A stretch of DNA of 64,000 nt from Mesorhizobium loti (GTDB lineage Bacteria; Pseudomonadota; Alphaproteobacteria; Rhizobiales; Rhizobiaceae): contig NZ_LPWA01000120.1 in assembly GCF_001510895.1 (NCBI RefSeq), forward strand, positions 215,114-279,113. The letters are read 5' to 3'. Made by a program: the position numbers and the translations under genes. Shown here in pieces: positions 44,172-53,137 of this stretch. Each line of letters opens with the position of its first letter. Position 1 is the stretch's first letter. Under the pieces are notes generated by a model. That model made no database searches, had not been told where the DNA came from, and saw only the letters and a program-made list of their open reading frames with translations.

Positions 44172-44498
44172 GTGGAACACATCGCCGCATTGCTCCTCGT
44201 CATCGGCTGCTCGGACACCATGACCGAATGCCGCGAACTGTCGGTGCCGGTCAGCGTCTTCGAGACCTTTGAGGCTTGCACCGCCGAACGGCCCTTTGCG
44301 CTGGGCGACCTGCAAGGCCAGGCCCCGCACGTCGTTGGCGAGTGCCTTGCCGTCGATCCGGCGCTGGAGGATGACTACGACCAGATCGTCTGGAACGTGC
44401 GTCCCGACGGCTCGCTCGACGCGTCGCTGGAAGTCTCCGGCATGCTTGTCGCCTCGAACGGCGCGCGCCGCGAAAAAGACTATCTTAATCAACAGTAA
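44172..44498 (+). CDS. Small exported protein of unknown function, stress-associated
   Basis: The 108-residue protein begins VEHIAALLLVIGCSDTMTEC and has several Cys residues (near CSD, TECREL, EACTAE and GECLAVD) that could pair. The N-terminal hydrophobic stretch may be a weak signal or lipoprotein signal. The GTG start at 44172 is chosen because the EcfG-type promoter at 44123-44148 would start transcription too late for an upstream start. No known domain is recognised. Confidence 0.65.
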   Translation: MEHIAALLLVIGCSDTMTECRELSVPVSVFETFEACTAERPFALGDLQGQAPHVVGECLAVDPALEDDYDQIVWNVRPDGSLDASLEVSGMLVASNGARREKDYLNQQ

Positions 44499-44581
44499 GA
44501 TCGTGCAGGCAAAGCCCGTTTTTTCGTGCTAAATGGCGGCTGGCACTGCCGAAAGTGAGGACAAAAGTGAGGAGCAATTCT

Positions 44582-44827
44582 ATGCGGAAGATGATCATTG
44601 CCATGGTTGCCGTGGTCGCTGTCAGCGGCTGCACCACGACCGAGCAGGACGTGGTTGGCGGCGGCCTGATCGGCGCCGGTGTTGGCGGCTTGGTCGGCGG
44701 CGGCAAGGGCGCGCTGATCGGCGCGGCTGTCGGCGCCGGATCCGGCCTGCTGGTGCGCAACCTGCGCAACGGTTATTGCCAGTATCGCGATCATCGCGGC
44801 CGGATCTACACCGCCCGCTGCAACTGA
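44582..44827 (+). CDS. Small glycine-zipper lipoprotein
   Basis: The 81-residue protein has a lipoprotein-type signal peptide (MIIAMVAVVAVSGC, lipobox VSGC), a glycine-zipper segment (about 25-60, repeating GxGVGGxVGGGKGxxIG), and a C-terminal motif NGYCQYRDHRGRIYTARC. Relatives (17 kDa antigen/OsmB-like) are outer-membrane lipoproteins linked to envelope stress. GTGAGGAG precedes the ATG. A palindromic repeat and a hairpin follow. Confidence 0.78.
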   Translation: MRKMIIAMVAVVAVSGCTTTEQDVVGGGLIGAGVGGLVGGGKGALIGAAVGAGSGLLVRNLRNGYCQYRDHRGRIYTARCN

Positions 44828-44838
44828 TCCCGCGACGG

Positions 44839-44881
44839 GCAATTCCAGTAGACCGCGTAGCGGTTTTCCGTCCGGAATTGC
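44839..44881. repeat. Palindromic intergenic repeat, GCAATTCC type
   Basis: GCAATTCC (44839-44846) and GGAATTGC (44874-44881) enclose a core ending GTAGCGGTTTTCCGTCC. Confidence 0.65.
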
Positions 44882-44905
44882 ATGAACTGGTGAGAATATC
44901 GATCT

Positions 44906-44927
44906 GGAGGCCGGCATGCCGGCCTCC
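44906..44927. terminator. Perfect palindrome, likely terminator between convergent genes
   Basis: GGAGGCCGGC followed by ATGCCGGCCTCC forms a perfect 22-bp palindrome with ATTT after it on the plus strand. It lies between the lipoprotein gene and the convergent CHASE kinase gene. Confidence 0.5.
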
Positions 44928-44976
44928 ATTTCTTGTGTCTGAACGAGTGGCTGCTCGCTGAACGGCGTCGATCAGT

Positions 44977-46601
44977 TCACCCCGTCAGCGGAATCCTTAT
45001 TTCCACCTTCAGGCCGTCGGCCTGGAAATCGCGCCTGATCGTGCCGCGCAATTCGCGCGTGACATTGAGATCGATCAGCTTGGTGCCGAAGCCGGTTTTT
45101 TCCGGCGCCTCCAGTCTTTCCTGCCCTGTCTCGCGCCAGCTGAGCACCAGCGTCCGCTCGCGGCCTCGCCCTTCAGTCGCCCAACTGACTTTTAGTGCAC
45201 CAACAGAATTGCCGGCCTCGCCGTATTTCAATGCATTGGTGGCAAGCTCGTGGAAGGTCAGGCCGAGCGCCTGCGTCGTCGTCTCGTCGAGCAGCACCTC
45301 CGGCCCCGCCAATATGCCTTCGGGGAGTTCCTTGCCGAACACCTGCCCGAGTTCGATGCGCAGAAGATCGCCGAGGTCCGCCTTCTGCCAGCGCGAGCGT
45401 GTCAGCATGTCCTGCGACGCCGCCATCGCCTGCAGACGGGCCGAGAAGGATACCGAGAACTCCTTCATGTCGGTGGCGTGGGAGGCGGTCTGCCGCGCGA
45501 TCGCCAGCACCCTGGTGATGGAATTCTTGATGCGGTGCTTCATCTCCTGCAGGATCAGGTCCTTTTCCAGCAGGCTCTTCTCCGTCGCTTCATGCAGCAG
45601 CGACTTCGCCTCATAGGCGCGCTCCTGATAGCGGGCCACCAGGGCGATCGCCCCGGCAAGCAGCAGGCCGAACAGCCCTAGCATCACCGGAATGGCGCGC
45701 GAGGAAGGCAGCGAAAAAGCGCTCGTCGGCCGAAACAGAACAGTCCAGGGCCGCCGGCCACAACGATATTCCGGCGCGCCACAAGCTTCGCACCCAGGGA
45801 TTCCGCCGGCGGCGCTTCGGAGCGGAACAGGAGATTGTCGGCATCCGGCTTGCCGTCATAGATCTCGACATTGACCGGCAGCAGCGGTGCCTTGCTGAGC
45901 GCCACCTGGAACAAATCGCGCGCGCGGAAGGCGGCATAGAGAAAGCCTGCGGTCGAGGAGCGGCTGGCATTGATGACATCCGGAGCCGTTTCCACGTTCA
46001 GCCGCACGAAGACCAGGAATCCGGGGAAAGTCTGCGTCACGCCGGTACCCTCGCCGAGTTGGATCAGGCCGCTGGCATGCTGCTGGTCGTCGGCCATGGC
46101 TTTTTCGATCGCCGCCCGCCGCACCGGCTCGCTGAACATGTCGAAGCCGATGATCGACTGGTTGGAGGTATCGAGCGGCTCGAAAAGCACGATGGGGGTG
46201 CGCCACGGCTGCTGTGTCGTGGCCGGGTAGATCGGATGCGCCGAACCGTGATCGTGCAGGATGTCGCGCTCGACCGCGGCCTCGTCGCCGGTCTTGGCTA
46301 GCCTCAGGAAGCCGATGCCGCGCAGGCCGGCGAAATTATCGTTGATATCGAGCGCGGTGAAGAAGGCGTTGAACTCGCCGCGCGTGATATCACCGTTGCG
46401 TGCATCGAACAGCGCCTGCGTCGAGCGCAACAGCGACAGATGCAGGTCGACGCGACTCTCGATGCGGTTGAGCGCATCGTCGGCCGTGCCCTCGAACTTG
46501 ATGCGCGCCGCTTCCTGGGTCGCGAAATAGGCGAACCCCGCCATCGTCAGGCTGATCAGCGAGACGGCGATGAAGGCGACGATCGGAAAGAGCTTTTTCA
46601 A
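44977..46601 (-). CDS. CHASE-domain HWE-family sensor histidine kinase (frameshifted in this sequence)
   Basis: An N-terminal membrane helix (IVAFIAVSLISLTMAGFAYF) is followed by a periplasmic CHASE domain (about 35-260, with IGFDMFSEPVRRAAIEKAM), a second helix (VMLGLFGLLLAGAIALVA) and an HWE kinase core: LQEMKHRIKNSITRVLAI carries the His and LTFHELATNALKYGEAG the ATP site. The frame breaks near 45753: VAGGPGLFCFG is read, and one added base gives VAGRPWTVLFRPTSAF, for 541 residues. It is a membrane sensor of an extracellular small molecule and a third HWE kinase near phyR. Confidence 0.83.
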
Positions 46602-46731
46602 CGCAGGAAGCGGCCCATCGATGGTTGACCGCCTTTATGGGCAAGTCTCCGTGCCAACACAATGGCGAGGCCAATTCATCATGGCCACTGGCACATCACC
46701 TAATCGTAAATTAGCCAACTAACTTATTGCC

Positions 46732-47532
46732 TTACGCCGCGATTTTCAGCGCTCCTGGACCCGGAATGGCGCCCGGTGGGCACTTGCCCAAAATGATCAT
46801 GCCGAGCACCTCGTCCTGCGTCACGTCGCTGGTGCGGGCAGTACCCACCACTTGGCCGTTCTTCATCACGCAGACCCGGTCGGCGAGCTCGAACACGTCG
46901 TGGATGTCATGGCTGATCAGGAAGATGCCGATGCCGTCGGCCTTGAGCTGCCGCACCAGTTCGCCGACCTGCGCCGTCTCCTGGGGGCCGAGCGCCGCGG
47001 TCGGTTCGTCCATGATCAGGATGCGGGCGTTGAACAGGATCGCGCGGGCGATCGCCACCGACTGCCTTTGTCCGCCGGACAGCTTGATCACCGGCTCCTT
47101 GAAGCGCTGGAAGCGCGGATTGAGCCGGCCCATCACCTTGCGCGCCTCGGCCTCCATGGCGACGTCGTCAAGCGTGCCCCAGGCGGTCATCAGCTCGCGG
47201 CCGAGGAAAAGATTGGCGGCGGCGTCGACATTGTCGGCAAGCGCCAGCGTCTGGTAGATCGTCTCGATGCCGTATTTCTTGGCGTCGCGCGGGTTGGAGA
47301 TCGATGCTTCCTCGCCGTTGACGAAGATCTGCCCGGCATCGCGCTTGTAGGCGCCGGACAGGATCTTGATCAGCGTCGACTTGCCGGCGCCGTTATGGCC
47401 AAGCAGCGCCACCACCTCACCGGGGAAGAGATCGATGGACGCGTCGTCAACGGCGCGGATGCCGCCGAAGGCGATCGAGATGTTGCGCATGTCGACCAGC
47501 GGGACGCCCGCGGGAGCGGTTTTCTCAGCCAT
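46732..47532 (-). CDS. Sugar ABC transporter ATP-binding protein, xylose/fructose type, single domain
   Basis: The 266-residue ATPase has Walker A ALLGHNGAGKSTL, signature LSGGQRQSVAIARAI, Walker B RILIMDEPTAAL and H-loop LISHDIHDV. These belong to the carbohydrate uptake-2 group. Canonical XylG/RbsA proteins are twice as long with two nucleotide domains; this one has a single domain, as in FrcA of rhizobia. It is the last gene of the binding protein-permease-ATPase operon, 24 bp after the permease. Confidence 0.9.
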   Translation of the reverse strand: MAEKTAPAGVPLVDMRNISIAFGGIRAVDDASIDLFPGEVVALLGHNGAGKSTLIKILSGAYKRDAGQIFVNGEEASISNPRDAKKYGIETIYQTLALADNVDAAANLFLGRELMTAWGTLDDVAMEAEARKVMGRLNPRFQRFKEPVIKLSGGQRQSVAIARAILFNARILIMDEPTAALGPQETAQVGELVRQLKADGIGIFLISHDIHDVFELADRVCVMKNGQVVGTARTSDVTQDEVLGMIILGKCPPGAIPGPGALKIAA

Positions 47533-47556
47533 GATCCTTCTCCTCCCTGCCTGATA

Positions 47557-48921
47557 TCAGACGCGCTTGCGGTAGATGGTGTCGAGCCAGACCGCGATGA
47601 CCAGCACGGCGCCGACGACGATGCTTTGCAGCGGCGAGTCGACGCCGAGCAGCACCATGCCGGACTGCAGCGACTGCATCAAAAGCGCGCCAAGCATGGC
47701 GCCGAGCACGGTTCCCGAACCGCCGGCAAGCGAGGTGCCGCCGATAACCGCCGCGGCGATGACCAGGAGCTCGTCCAGCGTGCCGAGCGCATTGGTCGAT
47801 GAATTCTGCCGCGCCGACGAGATGGCCGCGGCGATCGTCGCCAGCACACCCATGATCATGAACACCTTCATGGTGATCCAGCGCGTGTTGATGCCGGCAA
47901 GGTTCGCCGCTTCCGGATTGCCGCCGATGGCAAAGACATAGCGGCCGAAGCGGGTACGCTTGGTGATGAAGGTCATGATCAGGCCGACCGCGACCGCCAT
48001 CAGCACGGGGATAGCGATGCCATGGGCGATGAACAGGCCGCCTTCGGGAACGGTGATGTTGTTGGCGGCGGCGTAGCGGTTCACGATGCCGACCGGCCAG
48101 GGATAGGAGTTGGCCAGCCACACCGCGCCCATGATGATCGCGCAGGTGACCGCGCCGAGCAGCGTCTCGGCCCAGATCGGGCGAAGCGGGAACCGGAAGC
48201 GCTTGCGCTGCACGCGGCCGTTGAACAGCGCAAACACCACCGCCAGGCAGGCGACGACGCCGACGACCCAGCTCCACCTGGCGCCGATCGAGCCGGCCGG
48301 GCCGCCGCCCATGAGCTGGAAGGTCGCGTCGAGCGGCGCCACCGTCTGACCGCTGGTGACCCACCAGGCGGCGCCGCGCCAGACCAGCAGCCCGCCCAGC
48401 GTCACGATGAAGGCCGGCACTTCGAGATAGGCGATGACGAAGCCCTGGAAGGCGCCGATCAGCAGGCCGAGCGCCAGGCCGATGGCCAGCGCCAGCACCC
48501 AGATCCACGGATTGCCGAGCTCGAGCCCGACCATCCGCACCAGAAAATGCACCTGGGCGAAGCCCATGACCATGCCGATCAACCCTTCGGCCGAGCCGAC
48601 GGACAGGTCGATGTTGCGCATGACGATGACCAGCACCATGCCGGAGGCCATGATCGCCACGGCCGAGGTCTGCACGGAGAGGTTCCAGAGATTGCGCGGC
48701 GTAAGGAACGTGCGGCTGTCGAAATCGAGCGGATTGACGCCAAGCCGCAGGCTCGAAATGACGTGCAGGCCGATCCAGATGATCAAAAGCGCGCCGACCA
48801 TGCCGAGCATGCGCGTGTCAAGCTCGGTCGCCTTGAGGAAGCGCCCGACGGCGCTGAGTTCGGATGCCCGCGCGCGATCGGCGGCCGGGTTGGCCGGCGT
48901 ATCAGAGGTCGTATCGGTCAT
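47557..48921 (-). CDS. xylH: Sugar ABC transporter permease, XylH-like
   Basis: The 454-residue permease has about ten membrane helices and the BPD_transp_2 signature LAGGSGTVLGAMLGALLMQSL. It is longer than RbsC or FrcB, like XylH. The start at 48921 has a strong GGAGGAGAT upstream. It is in the middle of the operon; the 236-bp gap to the binding-protein gene contains a short palindromic repeat. Confidence 0.85.
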   Translation of the reverse strand: MTDTTSDTPANPAADRARASELSAVGRFLKATELDTRMLGMVGALLIIWIGLHVISSLRLGVNPLDFDSRTFLTPRNLWNLSVQTSAVAIMASGMVLVIVMRNIDLSVGSAEGLIGMVMGFAQVHFLVRMVGLELGNPWIWVLALAIGLALGLLIGAFQGFVIAYLEVPAFIVTLGGLLVWRGAAWWVTSGQTVAPLDATFQLMGGGPAGSIGARWSWVVGVVACLAVVFALFNGRVQRKRFRFPLRPIWAETLLGAVTCAIIMGAVWLANSYPWPVGIVNRYAAANNITVPEGGLFIAHGIAIPVLMAVAVGLIMTFITKRTRFGRYVFAIGGNPEAANLAGINTRWITMKVFMIMGVLATIAAAISSARQNSSTNALGTLDELLVIAAAVIGGTSLAGGSGTVLGAMLGALLMQSLQSGMVLLGVDSPLQSIVVGAVLVIAVWLDTIYRKRV

Positions 48922-48975
48922 GATCTCCTCCCACCGGCTTGCCGTCTGGCGCGGATGCCGGACCACGATGCTAGA

Positions 48976-49008
48976 GCAATTCCAGGAAAAGTGTGTAGCC
49001 GGAATTGC
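48976..49008. repeat. Short palindromic intergenic repeat, GCAATTCC type, between sugar ABC genes
   Basis: GCAATTCC (48976-48983) and GGAATTGC (49001-49008) enclose a shortened core (AGGAAAAGTGTGTAGCC). It lies in the operon gap between the binding-protein and permease genes and might lower downstream expression. Confidence 0.65.
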
Positions 49009-49157
49009 GTAGAAACAATCGGTGCAGCGGTTCGACGCTCCTGCCGGACGATGACTGCTCAACGGCTTTCCCGGATCACTTGAAGCGGGAGGCCTTTTTG
49101 AGAAACGCCGCGGCTTTTGAGGCCGCGGCGTCAGGATTTGGACGGACCTCGGTCGGC

Positions 49158-50198
49158 CTAGTTGCAGACCGCGACGCTGCCCGCGGCAACGCCGGCGCAG
49201 ACTTCATCCTTCTTGATCCAGCCGGCGTCGATGACGACGTTGAGATTGTCCTTGGTGATCGCGACCGGCGTCAGGAACAGCGACTTGACGGTGTTGCCGC
49301 CAGGCGTCGTGAAGTCCTTGACGCCGGCGATGTCGGTCATCTTCTTGCCGTCGGCGAGCTGCGAGGCGATCTCGGCGGCGTTCTTGCCGAGCTCGCGCGC
49401 GTCCTTCCACACCGACACGGTCTGGGTTCCGAGCGCGATGCGGTTGAGCGCCGCGTGGTCGCCGTCCTGGCCCGAGACCGGAACGGTGCCCGCCAGGCCT
49501 TGAGCCGTCAGCGCGGCGACGACGCCGCCGGCGGTGCCGTCATTGGCCGCCACGACCGCATCGACCTTGTTGTCGTTGGCGGTCAGGAACTGCTCCATGT
49601 TCTTCTGCGCGTTGGCGGGCAGCCAGCCGTCGGTATAGGCCTCGCCGACATTCTTGACCTTGCCGCTGTCGATGGCCTCCTTCAGCACTTCCATCGAGCC
49701 CGAGAACAGGAAATCGGCATTCGGATCGGCGCCCGAGCCCTTGATGAAGACGTAGTTGCCTTCGGGCTTGGCCTTGAACACCTCGCGGGCCTGCATGCGA
49801 CCGACTTCCTTGTTGTCGAAGGTCAGGTAGAACACGTCCTTGTTCTCGATCAGGCGATCGTAGCCGACGACCGGAATGCCCTCGTCGAGCGCCTTCTGCA
49901 CCGCCGGGCCGATCGCCGAGGCGTCCTGCGCCAGGATGATCAGCGCGTTGGCGCCCTGCGAGATCAGGCTCTCGACGTCGGTCAGCTGCTTGCCCGGGTT
50001 GGACTGCGCGTCGGCGGAGATATATTTGTCGCCGGCGGCCTCGATGGCTTTCTTCATCGCCGCCTCGTCGGTCTTCCAGCGTTCTTCCTGGAAATTCGAC
50101 CACGAGACGCCGATCACCTTGTCCTTCGCCTCTGCGACCGACGCCAGCGTCAGCGACATGGCGACACCCGCCAGCATGGCGGCTGCGAATCTCTTCAT
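49158..50198 (-). CDS. xylF: Sugar ABC transporter substrate-binding protein, xylose type
   Basis: The 346-residue protein has a signal peptide (FAAAMLAGVAMSLTLASVAEA) and the XylF pattern VIGVSWSNFQEERWKTDEAA, YISADAQSNPGKQLTD, GIPVVGYDRLIEN and VAANDGTAGGVV. XylF-type proteins bind D-xylose in the periplasm. Start at 50198 has GGGAGGAAAT upstream. The ROK regulator is divergent, with a perfect palindrome in the leader (50261-50279). The sugar is inferred from family similarity. Confidence 0.86.
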   Translation of the reverse strand: MKRFAAAMLAGVAMSLTLASVAEAKDKVIGVSWSNFQEERWKTDEAAMKKAIEAAGDKYISADAQSNPGKQLTDVESLISQGANALIILAQDASAIGPAVQKALDEGIPVVGYDRLIENKDVFYLTFDNKEVGRMQAREVFKAKPEGNYVFIKGSGADPNADFLFSGSMEVLKEAIDSGKVKNVGEAYTDGWLPANAQKNMEQFLTANDNKVDAVVAANDGTAGGVVAALTAQGLAGTVPVSGQDGDHAALNRIALGTQTVSVWKDARELGKNAAEIASQLADGKKMTDIAGVKDFTTPGGNTVKSLFLTPVAITKDNLNVVIDAGWIKKDEVCAGVAAGSVAVCN

Positions 50199-50260
50199 GA
50201 TTTCCTCCCTGCGCCGTTGCGGCGCGACCCAGACTGGCCCGAAGGCCGCACACAGAGGCT

Positions 50261-50279
50261 TTTTTCGAGCCTCGAAAAA
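50261..50279. promoter_or_regulatory. Predicted ROK-repressor operator upstream of xylF
   Basis: TTTTTCGAG-C-CTCGAAAAA is a perfect palindrome with 9-bp arms and a single central base. A related half (TTTTTTCGAG) recurs at 50343-50352. It lies 63 bp before the xylF-like start and between divergent regulator and transporter genes. Confidence 0.55.
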
Positions 50280-50461
50280 CACTGATCCAACGCCGAAGCG
50301 CTGTCAACTGCGATTCTGACGGTTTTTGAGGTGTCGCAAACTTTTTTTCGAGTCCCGCAATAAATAATGACAGTCTCGGCGGCTTCTGCCAGTATCCCTA
50401 GCACGTCGGCGACGGCCCATGGCATGATGAGAAGGCCGCGACGCCCGGGAGGAAGGAAACG

Positions 50462-51703
50462 ATGTCGGTCGGAATCCGCCACGACGACCTGCGCCGGCGC
50501 AACCGCGCCATGGTGCTCTCGGCCGTGCGCCGGGCCGGCCAGCCGTCGCGCACGGAAATCGCCGCGACCACCGGGCTCAGCCACTCGACGATTTCGGCAA
50601 TCTCAGCCGACCTGATCCAGGAAGGCATCCTGGCCGAGAGCAAGCCGAGCGAGACCGCGTCGCTGAAGCGCGGCCGGCCGCAGGTCGGCCTCGCCCTCAA
50701 CCCCGAGGCGGCCGCGGTGGTGACGGTGGTGCTGTCGCTGAATTTCCTCTCCGTCGCGGTCATCGACTATGCCGGCCAGGTCATCGCGGAGGAGCAGCGG
50801 CGCCTCGACACGCTGACCATGCCGCGCGACGAGCTGATCGGCGAATGCATGGCGATCGTCCGGCGCCGGCTAGAGGACCCCGATCTCGATGTCGCCAGCG
50901 TTGCCCGCATCGCCATGGGTATCCAGGGCATCACCGATTCCCATGCCCGCGCCATGCTGTGGTCGCCGATCACGCCTTTGACCGACATTCCGTTCGCCGA
51001 CATCCTGGAGCATGAATTCAGCATTCCCGCCACCATGGAGAACGACTGCAACATGATGGCGGTGGCGCTGCAGTGGCGCGACCCCGACCGCTATCGCGAC
51101 AACTTCATCGCCATCCTGCTCTCGCACGGCATCGGCATGGGCCTGGTGCTGAAAGGCCAGCTGTTCACCGGCACGCATTCCTCCGGCGGCGAGTTCGGCC
51201 ACATGATCCACCGCCCCGGCGGCGCGCTCTGCCGCTGCGGACGTCGCGGCTGCGTAGAGGCCTATGCCGGCAACTACGCCATCTGGCGCAGCGCCATGCA
51301 GATGGGCGATGACGCCGAGCCGGTCGACGTCGGCGACGCCGACATGCGGGCTCTTGCCGCGAAGGCGCGTGAAAAAGACGGGCCGGAGCGCGAGGCCTAT
51401 CGCCGGGCTGGCGAGGCGCTGGGCTTTGGGCTGGGCAGCCTGTTCGCGCTGATCGACCCGGCGCCGGTCGCCATGGTGGGCGTCAGCGCCGCGGCCTTCG
51501 ACCTGATCGAGCCAGCGCTGCGGGAAGCCATCGCCCAGACCGCCGGCGGCCAGCACTCCAAATCGATCTCCTTCGACACCGAGCCGAACGAATTGCCGCT
51601 GATCCGCGAAGGCTGCGCCATGCGCGCGCTGAGCTTCGTCGACCAGGAGATTTTCGCGCCGGGCGTCCAGGCGAGGACCGGCGCTGGAAAGGACGTCGCC
51701 TGA
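50462..51703 (+). CDS. ROK-family transcriptional regulator, XylR-like repressor
   Basis: The 413-residue protein has an N-terminal winged helix (about 10-70, SRTEIAATTGLSHSTISAIS) and a ROK domain with the zinc motif CRCGRRGCVEAYAG and the sugar-kinase-like MAMGIQGITD-type segment. ROK regulators such as XylR and NagC repress sugar uptake genes until the sugar or its phosphate binds. GGAAGGAAACG precedes the ATG. It is divergent from the xylose-type transporter, its likely target. Confidence 0.87.
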   Translation: MSVGIRHDDLRRRNRAMVLSAVRRAGQPSRTEIAATTGLSHSTISAISADLIQEGILAESKPSETASLKRGRPQVGLALNPEAAAVVTVVLSLNFLSVAVIDYAGQVIAEEQRRLDTLTMPRDELIGECMAIVRRRLEDPDLDVASVARIAMGIQGITDSHARAMLWSPITPLTDIPFADILEHEFSIPATMENDCNMMAVALQWRDPDRYRDNFIAILLSHGIGMGLVLKGQLFTGTHSSGGEFGHMIHRPGGALCRCGRRGCVEAYAGNYAIWRSAMQMGDDAEPVDVGDADMRALAAKAREKDGPEREAYRRAGEALGFGLGSLFALIDPAPVAMVGVSAAAFDLIEPALREAIAQTAGGQHSKSISFDTEPNELPLIREGCAMRALSFVDQEIFAPGVQARTGAGKDVA

Positions 51704-52393
51704 TCAGTCTTCCCGGATCGCGTAGCCCGCCCCGCGGATGGTGCGGATCACGTCCGGCATGCGGCCGTTGTTGACCGCCTTGCGCAGGCGCCCGACATGC
51801 ACGTCCACCGTGCGCTCGTCTATATAGATCGTCTCGCCCCAGACATTGTCGAGCAGCTGGCTGCGCGAGAATACCCGGCCGGGATGCCGCATCATGAATT
51901 CGAGCAGCCTGAATTCGGTCGGGCCGAGCCTGATCTCGCTCTTCTTGCGGTAGACGCGGTGCGACTCGCGGTCGAGCACGATGTCGCCGACCTTGAGCAC
52001 GCTGGACAGCACTTCCGGCTTGGCGCGGCGCAGAAGCGCCTTGACCCTGGCCATGAACTCCGGCGTCGAGAACGGCTTGACCAGATAGTCGTCGGCGCCT
52101 GTCGAGAGGCCGCGCACCCGGTCGCTTTCCTCGCCGCGCGCGGTCAGCATGATGATCGGCAGCCGCTCGGTCTCGGGCCGCATCCTGAGGCGCCGGCAAA
52201 GCTCGATGCCGGAAACCGCCGGCACCATCCAGTCGAGCACCAACAGGTCGGGCACGTTCTCCTGCAGGCGGATCTCGGCCTCGTCGCCGCGGGTCACCAC
52301 CTCGACCTGGTAGCCCTCGGATTCGAGGTTGTAGCGGAGCAGCACCCCCAGCGGCTCCTCGTCCTCCACCACCATGATGCGTGGGGCGATCAT
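51704..52393 (-). CDS. phoB: Phosphate regulon response regulator PhoB
   Basis: The 229-residue protein has a receiver with VVEDEEPLGVLLRYNLESEG, phospho-acceptor Asp in LLVLDWMVPAVSG and switch Lys in DDYLVKPFSTPE. The OmpR-type winged helix follows (LGPTEFRLLEFMMRHPGR, IRTIRGAGYAI). It activates Pho-box promoters when phosphate is low, here probably pstS. It is the last gene of the pst-pho cluster, 19 bp after phoU. No phoR gene is adjacent. Confidence 0.93.
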   Translation of the reverse strand: MIAPRIMVVEDEEPLGVLLRYNLESEGYQVEVVTRGDEAEIRLQENVPDLLVLDWMVPAVSGIELCRRLRMRPETERLPIIMLTARGEESDRVRGLSTGADDYLVKPFSTPEFMARVKALLRRAKPEVLSSVLKVGDIVLDRESHRVYRKKSEIRLGPTEFRLLEFMMRHPGRVFSRSQLLDNVWGETIYIDERTVDVHVGRLRKAVNNGRMPDVIRTIRGAGYAIRED

Positions 52394-52412
52394 TTGGCAG
52401 GTACCTTCGCTG

Positions 52413-53117
52413 TCACGCCGCCGGCGCCGACATCGCCGTCTCGTCCTGCTTCGGACGGTTCGCGGGCAATTGGGTGCCGGTCAGCACATAGTAGGCGTTC
52501 TCGGCGATGTTGGTCACATGGTCGCCGATGCGCTCCAGATTCTTGGCGCAGAACAACAGATGCGTGCAGGCCGTGATGTTGCGCGGATCCTCCATCATGT
52601 AGGTCAGAAGCTCGCGGAAGACGGAGGTGTATTTGACGTCGATGCGCTCGTCGTCGTTCCTGAGCTTGGCAAGCGCCGTGGCGTCGCCGGCCGTATACTC
52701 CTCGATCACGCCCTGGACCTGGATCAGCACCAGCTGCGCCATCGAGTCGATCGAATGCGACAGGTCGCGCGGCGCGGCGCTGACGCCGACGGAACCGACG
52801 CGCTTGGCGATGTTCTTGGCGAGATCGCCGATGCGCTCGAGGTCGCCGGCCATGCGGATGGCGCCGACCACGCTGCGCAGGTCGTCGGCCATCGGCTGGC
52901 GCTTGGCGATCAGGGTGATGGCGCGGTCGTCGAGCTCGCGCTGGCGCGCATCCATGATGGCGTCGTCGGAGACGACGCGCTGCGCCAGCGCGTTGTCGGA
53001 ATTGAGCAGGGCCTTGGTCGACGCGCCGACCATCGAGCCGGCGAGATCGCCCATGTCACGGATGAGCTGGCTGATCTGCCTCAGATCCTCGTCGAAGGAA
53101 GCGACGGTATGGGCCAT
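52413..53117 (-). CDS. phoU: Phosphate signalling protein PhoU
   Basis: The 234-residue protein has two PhoU helical repeats, each with the E/D-x-x-x-D metal-binding pattern: GDLERIGDLAKNIAKRV and KNLERIGDHVTNIAENAYY. It is a peripheral protein that links the Pst transporter to PhoR-PhoB signalling and limits phosphate uptake. The start at 53117 (MAHTVASFDEDL) is chosen by family length. It follows pstB by 20 bp. Confidence 0.94.
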   Translation of the reverse strand: MAHTVASFDEDLRQISQLIRDMGDLAGSMVGASTKALLNSDNALAQRVVSDDAIMDARQRELDDRAITLIAKRQPMADDLRSVVGAIRMAGDLERIGDLAKNIAKRVGSVGVSAAPRDLSHSIDSMAQLVLIQVQGVIEEYTAGDATALAKLRNDDERIDVKYTSVFRELLTYMMEDPRNITACTHLLFCAKNLERIGDHVTNIAENAYYVLTGTQLPANRPKQDETAMSAPAA

Positions 53118-53137
53118 GATTACGTCCTCGTATGAAC

